In this document: piece by piece, positions 1 to 6,613 of the stretch
How positions within the stretch are numbered: the first letter of the stretch is position 1
Layout: every line of letters begins with the position of its first letter
Origin: Deltaproteobacteria bacterium
Lineage (GTDB): Bacteria; Myxococcota_A; UBA9160; UBA4427
Reading direction: 5' to 3'
Assembly (NCBI GenBank): GCA_002719955.1
Contig: PBFW01000058.1
Location: 1 to 43,621, forward strand
DNA: 43,621 bases
Notes under the pieces: model-generated
Seen by the model: the letters and a program-made list of their open reading frames with translations, nothing else
What the model was told of the DNA's origin: nothing
The model's database searches: none
Translations under genes and position numbers: made by a program

Positions 1-1
1 C

Positions 2-64
2 CGGCCGCACGGAGCTCACGGCGGCAAGACGCCCTACGAAGCACTACGGGAGAAGCTATCCTAG
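2..64 (+). pseudogene. C-terminal tail of an integrase-core transposase, cut by the window edge
   Basis: The first open frame reads RPHGAHGGKTPYEALREKLS and then stops at TAG (62-64). The pattern RPHG-x-GG-x-TP-x-E-x-L is the usual extreme C-terminus of DDE integrase-core transposases of the IS481/IS3 type. Only about 20 residues lie in the window, so it cannot be told whether the gene is complete to the left or a remnant. No terminal inverted repeat could be recognised in the bases after the stop. It lies about 200 bases from tRNA-Asn, and tRNA genes are common integration neighbours. Family identity is fairly sure; completeness is unknown. Confidence 0.6.
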
Positions 65-266
65 TGAATAACGTCCGGCTTGATTCCTGATATCACACCG
101 TTGCAATTCACGCCGCCTGCTCGGTTTCCTGGTATCGAACGACTCCGGAAGGAGTGGTGAGCTCTCAGTCGAATTGCGCCAACCCTTCGACCCACTTGAG
201 AAAACCATCGCCACCGCCCAAACGAAAAAAGCCACCGAACCGACATTCGATGGCCTGAATGAGATC
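65..266. other. Non-coding stretch between transposase tail and tRNA-Asn
   Basis: No plausible gene on either strand. If the transposase belongs to a complete insertion sequence, its right end should fall here, but I see no convincing terminal repeat or target duplication. Confidence 0.4.
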
Positions 267-342
267 TGGCTCCCCGGGCAGGACTCGAACCTGCGACAAG
301 GCGGTTAACAGCCGCCTGCTCTACCAGCTGAGCTACCGGGGA
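267..342 (-). tRNA. tRNA-Asn (anticodon GTT)
   Basis: Read on the minus strand this is a complete 76-base tRNA. It has a 7-bp acceptor stem (TCCCCGG with CCGGGGA), D arm with AGCTCAGCTGGTAGAGC, anticodon stem GGCGG/CCGCC around CTGTTAA, T arm CAGG-TTCGAGT-CCTG, discriminator G, and an encoded CCA at 267-269. Anticodon GTT reads the Asn codons AAC and AAU. It lies about 107 bases downstream of greA on the same strand and has a possible promoter of its own in that gap. Confidence 0.97.
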
Positions 343-362
343 ACGATGGCTCGGGAGGCCGG

Positions 363-390
363 AGTTTAGACTGTGAGCGGCCGACCGCAA
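363..390 (-). promoter_or_regulatory. Possible sigma70-type promoter for tRNA-Asn
   Basis: On the minus strand TTGCGG (385-390) and TAAACT (363-368) are separated by 16 bases, and the tRNA 5' end lies 20 bases further on. The match to TTGACA/TATAAT is moderate. The tRNA could instead be processed from a transcript running through greA. Confidence 0.3.
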
Positions 391-449
391 CGCTCAGGAA
401 CCGGCAGTTTGCTCCACGGCGCGACGGCGGCCTTCATTCTGGGCGTCGA

Positions 450-932
450 TCAGAGCGCGTCGAAGCGAATCTCGAGGACTTCGAACTCCCGAACGCCCTT
501 GGGCACTTTTACGGTGACGTCGTCCCCGACCTCCTTGCTCATGATCGCCTGGGCGACCGGGGAGGTGACCGAGATCAGGCCCCGCTTGGCGTCGGCCTCG
601 TCCTCGCCGACGATCGTGTAGGCGACCTCCTCGTCGGTCTCGATGTCCGAGAGCAGGACCGTCGCGCCGAAGCGCACCTTGTCCGGGTCCTGCCCCGCCG
701 TGTCGATGATCTGGGCCCGGGCGATCCTGTCGTCGAGCATGGCCATCCGGCCGGCGATATGGGCCTGTTTCTCCTTGGCGGCGTGATATTCGGCGTTTTC
801 GGAGAGATCACCGTGGGCGATGGCCTCCTCGATATCTTTCACGTTCGCCGGCCGATCCACGCTCTTGAGGCGCTGGAGTTCTTCTTTGAGGGCTTCGAAG
901 CCGCGGGCTGTCATCGGGACTCGCTGGTCCAT
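450..932 (-). CDS. greA: Transcription elongation factor GreA
   Basis: 160 residues, the normal GreA length (about 158). GreA enters the secondary channel of stalled, backtracked RNA polymerase and stimulates cleavage of the 3' end of the transcript. The N-terminal antiparallel coiled coil (about residues 8-76) carries the conserved tip HGDLSENAEYHAAKE, with acidic residues D42 and E45 at the positions that coordinate the catalytic metal in GreA. The C-terminal FKBP-like domain (about 85-158) includes GLISVTSPVAQAI. The start is ATG with AAGGAAG just upstream. It diverges from the CPBP protease gene across a gap of about 240 bases. Nothing odd is seen. Confidence 0.96.
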   Translation of the reverse strand: MDQRVPMTARGFEALKEELQRLKSVDRPANVKDIEEAIAHGDLSENAEYHAAKEKQAHIAGRMAMLDDRIARAQIIDTAGQDPDKVRFGATVLLSDIETDEEVAYTIVGEDEADAKRGLISVTSPVAQAIMSKEVGDDVTVKVPKGVREFEVLEIRFDAL

Positions 933-1173
933 GCTCTTCCTTTTCAGGTTCGCGGCGGAGCCGCGACGTCCTTTCGGTCTCTCTTGTGCAGTTCGGGCGG
1001 ACTTCTTGCTCCAGCCTGCTCATCGGCGTGCTTTCGTATCAGCGCGCGCGGTGATGAGGAAGAGGCCAGGCGAGGGGATCTCTCGGTGAAATAGGCTACC
1101 CAGAGCCATCTCTCGCAGCAACTCTGCGAATGATATGAGGGTTAAAAAACACGTTTTTTTGGACGAGGTTGGT

Positions 1174-1806
1174 ATGTGGAATGAAGACGAATCGGAATAC
1201 GAGCAAGAGGAGCCGATCGGGCCCAGCCCCGCCGGTTTTGTTCGCTCCGCGCTGATCTTCTACGGCGTCATGGGGTGTGGGGCACTGTTCTGGCGAATGA
1301 GTTCCCCGGGCGACTCGATTCTCCACCCCTCGGCCTCGGTTGCCCCCGCGCTCGGGATGGCGCCTGCACTCGGGGTGGGGATTCTGGTCGGTGTGGTCGC
1401 AGTCGGCCTCTCTGAGCTTCTGACCCGATACACCGAGCTCGGGGAATCGCTCGCGGACGTTCTCGCGGAGAGCCTCGCGGGTATCGGGCGCGCGGATGCT
1501 CTCTTGTTGGCGCTGGCGAGCGGGCTCGCGGAAGAATTGTTTTTTCGTGGGGCGCTGCAGTCGGTTGTCGGGCTCTTCTGGGCGAGTATTGCCTTCGGCG
1601 CCTGCCATTTCCTGCCGCGGCGCGAACTCGCTCTTTGGAGCGTTTACGCCGTCGGGATGGGCTTCGCCCTCGGTGGGCTCTATGAATGGACCGGTCAGAT
1701 TCTCGCCCCGATCGCCACCCACGTCGTCGTGAACGGCATCAACCTCCCACGGCTCGTCCGCCGCGCCGAGGAGCGATCCTCCGACGCGACGGACTCGACC
1801 GAGTAG
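1174..1806 (+). CDS. CPBP (CAAX/Rce1-type) intramembrane metalloprotease
   Basis: 210 residues with several hydrophobic segments. The family signature is visible: EELFFRG (EExxxR motif), FGACHF (second motif with His) and HVVVNGIN near the C-terminus, together the glutamate and histidine metal-binding set of CPBP/Rce1 proteases. Bacterial members process or inactivate membrane-bound substrates, for example in bacteriocin self-immunity; the substrate here is unknown. The frame is open from 1135, but the ATG at 1174 is preferred because GGACGAGG lies just before it and the protein then begins MWNEDESEYEQEE, an acidic cytosolic tail. An AT-rich palindrome (1144-1159) lies between the two possible starts. 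Confidence 0.82.
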   Translation: MWNEDESEYEQEEPIGPSPAGFVRSALIFYGVMGCGALFWRMSSPGDSILHPSASVAPALGMAPALGVGILVGVVAVGLSELLTRYTELGESLADVLAESLAGIGRADALLLALASGLAEELFFRGALQSVVGLFWASIAFGACHFLPRRELALWSVYAVGMGFALGGLYEWTGQILAPIATHVVVNGINLPRLVRRAEERSSDATDSTE

Positions 1807-1832
1807 TCAGCCGCGGGACCCGAACGAGTCGG

Positions 1833-2246
1833 TTATGCGGTCGGCGGGGAAGCGAGTGCGATGGCGTCGATTTCGACCTGCGCACCGAGCGGAAGTGCGT
1901 CCACGCCGACGGTCACCCGCGCGGGCGCGGGGGTGGCGTCGAAAGCTTCGGCATAGATGGTGTTGACTCTCGGGAAGAGGCCCAGGTCCGTCAAATAGAC
2001 CGTTGCCTTGACGACGCGATCCATTCCGCTGCCCGCGGCTTCGAGTACCGCCCGCAGATTCGCGAGGACCTGGCGGGTTTCGTCCTCGATCTCGCCCTGA
2101 ACGATCTCTCCGGTCACAGGATCGAGCGGGATCTGCCCCGAGGCGAAGATGAGGTCGCCCGATCGAATCCCCTGCGAATAGGGCCCCACCGGCGCCGGTG
2201 CCGATCCCGTCCGAATTTCCGTCTGCCCGTTCGATTTCGCCACCAC
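1833..2246 (-). CDS. RidA/YjgF family enamine/imine deaminase
   Basis: 137 residues, typical of the RidA family, small trimeric cytosolic proteins that hydrolyse reactive enamine/imine intermediates released by PLP enzymes. Visible family features are PVGPYSQGIRSGDLIFASGQ near the N-terminus, a TRQVLANL helix, VVKATVYLTDL, and a degenerate version of the C-terminal signature in PARVTVGVDALPLGAQVEID. The conserved arginine that binds the substrate carboxylate is in PARVTV. The start is GTG-GTG with GGAAGG about six bases upstream. It is convergent with the CPBP protease. A degenerate 30-base tandem repeat lies upstream. Whether it is a true RidA or another subfamily (Rid1-7) cannot be told by eye. 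Confidence 0.88.
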   Translation of the reverse strand: MVAKSNGQTEIRTGSAPAPVGPYSQGIRSGDLIFASGQIPLDPVTGEIVQGEIEDETRQVLANLRAVLEAAGSGMDRVVKATVYLTDLGLFPRVNTIYAEAFDATPAPARVTVGVDALPLGAQVEIDAIALASPPTA

Positions 2247-2275
2247 GCCGCACCTTCCCCACCCGCTCCCCAGAC

Positions 2276-2340
2276 GCGCGCAAGATGGGAGCCCTCCGCC
2301 CAGGTGCGCGCAAAAACAGAGCCTTCAGCCCAAGCGCGCG
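2276..2340. repeat. Degenerate 30-base tandem repeat
   Basis: Two 30-base units (2276-2305 and 2306-2335) each begin GCGCGCAA and share GAGCC and AGCCCA- or CGCCCA-like blocks. The start of a third unit (GCGCG) follows at 2336. The array lies in the gap between the RidA-like gene and the small gene upstream of it on the minus strand, ending at that gene's stop codon. Read on the plus strand it would give a 10-residue periodicity, but no gene is likely there. Confidence 0.55.
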
Positions 2341-2592
2341 TTAAATAAGCGGCGGTTCGGGAAGGAGTCGCTCTTCCAGGACGCGGATCAGGTATCCGAA
2401 GAGCAGGAGATTGGCCAGGCGGCCTCGAGTCTCCCCTTTGATCCCGGCGCCATCGGCGAATGCTTCAGCGTATCGCGCGAAGAACTCGATGGTTTCGAAG
2501 GGCATATTCTTCGCGAGCATCTCGTTGACCTGTTCGGTCGGGAGATCGTCGAAGATCTCCGCGAACTCACTGGCGATCTCGTCGTGGGTCAT
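2341..2592 (-). CDS. Small acidic protein of unknown function (83 aa)
   Basis: I do not recognise this family. The 83-residue product is acidic and predicted helical, beginning MTHDEIASEFAEIFDDLP, with a more hydrophobic C-terminal segment (LANLLLFGYLIRVLEERLL). There is no Cys motif, signal peptide or clear membrane helix. The frame is open to 2625, but the ATG at 2592 is favoured because GGAG lies six bases before it; two other ATGs (2598, 2625) are alternatives. It is on the same strand as the RidA-like gene, about 95 bases upstream of it. Clean codon use and a good ribosome site support a real gene. Confidence 0.6.
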   Translation of the reverse strand: MTHDEIASEFAEIFDDLPTEQVNEMLAKNMPFETIEFFARYAEAFADGAGIKGETRGRLANLLLFGYLIRVLEERLLPEPPLI

Positions 2593-2973
2593 TTTCATCT
2601 CCGCGAAACGTTCGCCGCGTCCCATCGTGTCGGGTTCGCGCTCGTCTCAGAAAATTCATCAGTTCGTCTCGAGCGCCGAAGGCCTAGCGAAGACCCTCCG
2701 TCGTGCATGCTCGATTTTCACATCACACCTTGCGACTGTCAAGCTTCGTGTACTGGCAAGAACCCCGATTGCGAGCGCTAGGGATTCTCTCGCATACGAT
2801 CTTCATGTTGGTTGCCTATTGGATTTCTCTTCGATCAAGGTTGATTTCCCTTCACTAACGGGCGAGCGCGATCGGAGTTGCCGATCGCAACGCACGGGAA
2901 TCGAGCGGAGGCCGGTCGATCGATGCCTTGCGAAGCGTCGGGCGGAAAGGGCGAAAAAATCATCTCGTGAAGT
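2593..2973. other. 381-base gap, no gene recognised
   Basis: It lies between the small unknown gene and the end of the RarD-type gene. A short plus-strand frame (2584-2781) with a Cys-rich end exists but lacks a ribosome site and starts inside the neighbouring gene. The gap has lower GC than its surroundings around 2700-2850, so it may hold promoters for the minus-strand small gene. No tRNA or clear terminator was seen. Confidence 0.4.
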
Positions 2974-3903
2974 TCAGGGCCGATCGAATTTCGACCTTCT
3001 CGATAATCGCTTCGCGCCCGCTCGCCGGACGGAATCAAGGGTGAAGAGGACGAGGCCTGCCCAGACGAGACCAAAGCCCGTTGCGTGGGCAGGGGTGAAG
3101 GCTTCCCCGTAGATGCTGATCGCCAGCACAAGTGTGATCGTCGGAGCGATGTATTGAAACATCCCGACGGCGACGAGTGGGAGGCGCCGGGTGGCCGCGT
3201 GGAACAAGAGCAGGGGGCCCGCCGTGACGATGGCGGAGAGGGAGAGGAAGGCATGGTCGGCTAGTGACGCGTCGACGAGCGCCGAACTCGGACGCGTGGA
3301 GAGGAACGCGAGCACGCCGAGTGTGGCTGGGGCGAGCACCAGCATCTCGCGGGTCAGGCCGGCGAGCGACGGTTGGGGGTGGATCTTGTGGATCAATCCA
3401 TAGAGCGCGAAGGTCGTCGCGAGGGCGAGCGAGATCCAGGGGAGATGTCCTTCCCTAATCGCCAGCGTCGCGACGCCGAGCGCGGCGATCGCGACGGCGA
3501 TCGCCTGAGTGAGATTCAGACGTTCACCGAGGATCAGAAGCCCGAGCAGGATGCTCATCAGTGGATTGATGTAGTAGCCGAGGCTCGTCGCGAGTACGCG
3601 ATCGGCCTGGACCGCATAGATGAAGAGGCACCAATTTCCGGCCAGGAGGAACGCTGCGATCAGAGTCCAGCCCCAGGCGCGGCCCCTTGCGGCCCAGGTA
3701 TCGGCCATCTGGCCACGCGCTCGCGAGACGATCAGGAGAAGCACGAGCGTCCAGAGGATGCGCGGAATGAGAACCTCCTCCGCGGGGATCCCCGGAATCT
3801 CTTTCCAATAGATCGGAACGATCCCCCAACACAAATAACATGCGGTTGCGAAGAGCATGCCGCTCGGGGAGAGGGCGGTTTCGATGGAAGGCTGGTCGGA
3901 CAT
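2974..3903 (-). CDS. rarD: EamA-family permease, RarD type
   Basis: 309 residues with about ten hydrophobic segments arranged as two EamA repeats. It is an inner-membrane drug/metabolite superfamily transporter; RarD proteins were named from chloramphenicol resistance phenotypes but their substrate is uncertain. RarD-like features are the start GMLFATACYLCWGIVPIYWK, GNWCLFIYAV, SLGYYINPLMSILLGLL and FQYIAPTITLVLAI. The ATG at 3903 is chosen because the RarD signature starts soon after it, although the frame runs open a further 330 bases upstream without homology. It lies 74 bases downstream of the DinB-like gene on the same strand and may be co-transcribed with the ornithine-lipid genes. Confidence 0.87.
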   Translation of the reverse strand: MSDQPSIETALSPSGMLFATACYLCWGIVPIYWKEIPGIPAEEVLIPRILWTLVLLLIVSRARGQMADTWAARGRAWGWTLIAAFLLAGNWCLFIYAVQADRVLATSLGYYINPLMSILLGLLILGERLNLTQAIAVAIAALGVATLAIREGHLPWISLALATTFALYGLIHKIHPQPSLAGLTREMLVLAPATLGVLAFLSTRPSSALVDASLADHAFLSLSAIVTAGPLLLFHAATRRLPLVAVGMFQYIAPTITLVLAISIYGEAFTPAHATGFGLVWAGLVLFTLDSVRRAGAKRLSRRSKFDRP

Positions 3904-3977
3904 GGCCGGAGCCTCGGAGATCGCTCGCGCGCTGTAAACCCGAACGGCCCGGTTTTCCTGCCCTCCGAGGGGTTTCG

Positions 3978-4490
3978 TCAGGTCCCCTCGTCGGAACGGT
4001 TGGCGGCCCGATAGGCAAGCGTCGAGGGTGCGACGCCGTACTCGTAGGGGGCTTCGATGCCACGACGGGCGAGGGTCATTCGGATCAACGCGTGGTGGTG
4101 GACCACATGCGCGGTCACGAATTGCAACTCGCGGCCCAGCGTCGATCGGACCCATTCCTGGTTCGCATCCGTTCGGATGTCGAGTTCGAGATTTCGATCG
4201 AGCGGCCGCAGGAGATCGAGCCGATCGATACATTGCCGGATCTCACGAATGCCGATCTCCTGGCTGTTCTCGATGTCGGCTCGGCGCTTGCGTGCGGTGT
4301 AATCGACGTTTCTGGCATCGAGGCCCGTGAGCAGACAGAAGACGAAATCCAGCATATGACGCGTATGCGCGCCGGGGCTGCTCCAGACAGATTCCTCTTC
4401 TGGAAAGGCATAATCCTCAGCCGGAAGCGCTTCGATGAGGCTCAGCCCTTGTTGTAATATTCGGGTGCAGTCGATGACAGTGGTGTTCAC
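3978..4490 (-). CDS. DinB/YfiT-like putative metal-dependent protein
   Basis: 170 residues. It resembles the DinB/YfiT four-helix-bundle superfamily, whose members bind a metal through three histidines; here GAHTRHMLDFVFCLL and AHVVHHHALIRM supply them. Many such proteins are thiol-dependent S-transferases or have no known reaction. The start is GTG at 4490 with GGAGGAG immediately upstream. The GTGA overlap (4487-4490) with the stop of the acyltransferase gene implies translational coupling. Because of this it probably belongs to the ornithine-lipid operon, but no role in lipid chemistry is established for the family and I infer none. Confidence 0.72.
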   Translation of the reverse strand: MNTTVIDCTRILQQGLSLIEALPAEDYAFPEEESVWSSPGAHTRHMLDFVFCLLTGLDARNVDYTARKRRADIENSQEIGIREIRQCIDRLDLLRPLDRNLELDIRTDANQEWVRSTLGRELQFVTAHVVHHHALIRMTLARRGIEAPYEYGVAPSTLAYRAANRSDEGT

Positions 4491-5368
4491 TGCTCCTCCT
4501 CCGTGTGGCTTGTTGGGGGGGAGGGGGTGGGAAGTACCGGCGGACGCGTGGCCCTCGTGGGTGTTGTCGGTGTGAAGGTCTTTTCCACAGCTTCGTGAGC
4601 GAGACGGCACAGTTGTTTGCGAGTCCTCGATGGCGGGTCGGATCGGCCGGGTCGATGAGTCGGGTGCCGAGTCGCGTCGACGACTTCGATCGGGCTCGAA
4701 AAGCGGATGCGGGCCTCGAATGTGGGTAGCTGCAGGAGCGCGAAGACGTGAGGGGCGAAGGTCATCTCCCCCCACCAGCAGACGCTCCAATCGGCGCTCG
4801 TCGCGGGCGGGTGGGTTTCGAACTCGAGGCTCGCTCCGACGACCGGGGCGCTCTGGCGAGCGGCGGCCTCGAAGAGCGAACTCTTGAAGGGGAGCACGTC
4901 GAGTCCACGGGAACTCGTGCCCTCCGGAAAAAAGATCACGCTGCGGCCCTCGGCGAGAGGGGCCTCCATCTCGGGGATCACCCGCAGCAGGTCTCGCTTT
5001 CGGGTTCGGTCGATGAAGATAGTTCCCACGAGTTGGCTGGCCCAGCCAATCAGGGGCCATCGCGCGACGTCCGCCCGGGCGACGAAGACACCGGGCACGA
5101 CGCACCAGAGCGCGATGATGTCGATATAGCTGAGGTGGTTCGCGACGATCGCGACCGGACCTCGCGGAATTTCACCGCCGACGCGTACCCGCATCCCGAT
5201 CAACTCACGCGTCGCACGCGCCCAGCGTCCCACGAATTCATCCGAGAGAGCCCCGGGCCGTTCCAGCCGGAGCCGGCTCAGGGCTCGCGCGCCGACGAGC
5301 GCCGTGCACAGATAGATAGTCATCCCGATCAGGGCGGCGACGCGATAGATGGCGATAGATCGACTCAT
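4487..5368 (-). CDS. olsA: Lysophospholipid acyltransferase family protein, probable lyso-ornithine lipid acyltransferase
   Basis: 293 residues of the PlsC/LPLAT family. The HX4D catalytic motif is NHLSYID (H78, D83) and the acceptor-binding motif is FFPEGTSS (about 146-153). An N-terminal hydrophobic stretch (about 5-30) would anchor it to the inner membrane. The last 60 or so residues are Pro/Thr-rich and look disordered. The direct upstream neighbour, overlapping by ATGA at 5365-5368, is an OlsB-like N-acyltransferase. This pairing is the classic olsB-olsA arrangement, in which OlsA adds the second fatty acid to lyso-ornithine lipid. Without that context it would be called a generic 1-acyl-glycerol-3-phosphate acyltransferase. 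Confidence 0.82.
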   Translation of the reverse strand: MSRSIAIYRVAALIGMTIYLCTALVGARALSRLRLERPGALSDEFVGRWARATRELIGMRVRVGGEIPRGPVAIVANHLSYIDIIALWCVVPGVFVARADVARWPLIGWASQLVGTIFIDRTRKRDLLRVIPEMEAPLAEGRSVIFFPEGTSSRGLDVLPFKSSLFEAAARQSAPVVGASLEFETHPPATSADWSVCWWGEMTFAPHVFALLQLPTFEARIRFSSPIEVVDATRHPTHRPGRSDPPSRTRKQLCRLAHEAVEKTFTPTTPTRATRPPVLPTPSPPTSHTEEEQ

Positions 5369-6153
5369 CGCGGCTTGCAATACCTTGCGTAGGTACGGGG
5401 CTCGACGCGTTCGAGGTCGAGAAGCACGAAGAAGTCGAGAGTCTTGAAATCCGGGTCGAAGGCCGGGGCCGAGGCCAGCTGCGCACCGATCGAAGAGTAG
5501 GCGTAGAGCAGCGCGGGAATCTCGGGACTCGCGCCCGTTGCCGATTCGCTGAATCGCGGCGCATAACTCGGGGTCGGTCGCACCGCGAGTTCCGAGTCGA
5601 TCCAGCCTTCGCGTTCGATCTGGGCGATCGCGAGCTGCATCTGTCCCGGATCCTTCAGGGGAATGGATCCGCACCCGAACAGGAAGCGTTTTTGGGTCTG
5701 ATGCAGATAGGCTCCGATTCCGCGTAGCAGGAGTTGTAGAACGCCTCGCGTGCGATGCTGGACGGCGACGCAAGCGCGTCCGAGTTCGACACCCTCCCGA
5801 AGGATCCCGGGCTCGAGTCCGTCCATGTCGAAGATGCGCTGCGTATAGAAACCCGGATCGTGACCGACCTGTTCGAGGGTGGCGAGCCGGTAGCTTCCGA
5901 CACACGCGTCGGTCTCGAGTTCGAGGACCATCAGGTGGTCTACGCGATCGTCGAGCGGGTCGATATCGAGACCGAATTCGGCGCCCTCGAGATGGGCGCC
6001 CAACTCGAGGGCGAAGATCTCGAAGCGCAGCGCCTGGACGCGTCGGCGATCTTCGGGCGAGCGGGCGAAGCGGACCGAATAGGCCCCGCGTTCTTCGACC
6101 CAGGCTTCGAGTTCGTCGGTCGACGGGGCCGCCGACTCCGAACGGATATCCAT
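5365..6153 (-). CDS. olsB: Ornithine-acyl-ACP N-acyltransferase (OlsB-like, GNAT fold)
   Basis: 262 residues. OlsB proteins move a 3-hydroxyacyl group from ACP to the alpha-amino group of ornithine, giving lyso-ornithine lipid. Family features seen are the central block FALELGAHLEGAEFGLDIDP (48-66) with DHLMVLE, the GNAT-type strand VGSYRL (85-90), VELGRACV (122-129) and a HRTRG turn, then GCGSIPLKDP. The frame is open to 6303, but the ATG at 6153 has AAGGA five bases upstream and is preferred over an ATG further out with no ribosome site. It is first gene of an overlapping set with olsA and the DinB-like gene. AHL synthases share this fold, but the OlsA neighbour favours OlsB. Confidence 0.85.
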   Translation of the reverse strand: MDIRSESAAPSTDELEAWVEERGAYSVRFARSPEDRRRVQALRFEIFALELGAHLEGAEFGLDIDPLDDRVDHLMVLELETDACVGSYRLATLEQVGHDPGFYTQRIFDMDGLEPGILREGVELGRACVAVQHRTRGVLQLLLRGIGAYLHQTQKRFLFGCGSIPLKDPGQMQLAIAQIEREGWIDSELAVRPTPSYAPRFSESATGASPEIPALLYAYSSIGAQLASAPAFDPDFKTLDFFVLLDLERVEPRTYARYCKPR

Positions 6154-6613
6154 CGTGTCCTTCCGCCTCGCGGATTCGATTGTGTTCGGCTGCGTGGTCA
6201 TCGGAAGAGTACTCGGGAAATGAATTCGGGGCCCGTCGCCAAGGGTCGAATCGAAATCGGTCTTCGGAAATGGGTCAACGCTCTTCTGGCCAACCCTGTT
6301 CAATATCCATACGACACGGCCGGGGTTCTGGTTTCACGTGGCCGAATCTTCGGGAGAAAATGCCGATTCGGCGGAGCGGACGGAGACGCCCGCAGGCCGC
6401 GTGGAGAAGGCGATCTGGCCGATGCTTCGCCGCGGGTTCCCGGGTCACCATCGCCTCGAGGGCGAGATCGTCGCTGGCAAGTGCTATTACGGCGTCATGG
6501 CCTCAAGAGCTCCGGATATCCACCACGCTCGCACCACTCGCCGGTTCAGCGGCGGAGCTACAGCCAGATTCCTTCGTCGTGCTGGCGATCGGATGCGGGT
6601 CGCGCGTTAGGCC
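6154..6613. other. 460-base divergent intergenic region
   Basis: It separates divergent olsB and the 850-residue fusion gene. A 90-codon plus-strand frame (6338-6610) ends three bases before the fusion start but has no recognisable similarity or ribosome site. Promoters for both directions are expected here; I could not pick out convincing -35/-10 pairs. Confidence 0.4.

Noticed and set aside
61..390. Minus-strand frame of 109 codons across the tRNA-Asn gene
   Set aside because: It reads through a complete tRNA, so coding is unlikely.
2584..2781. Short plus-strand frame ending with a Cys-rich segment
   Set aside because: It begins inside the neighbouring small gene, has no ribosome site and no recognised family.
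6338..6610. 90-codon plus-strand frame just before the fusion gene
   Set aside because: No ribosome site or family resemblance; Arg-rich composition typical of chance GC-rich frames.
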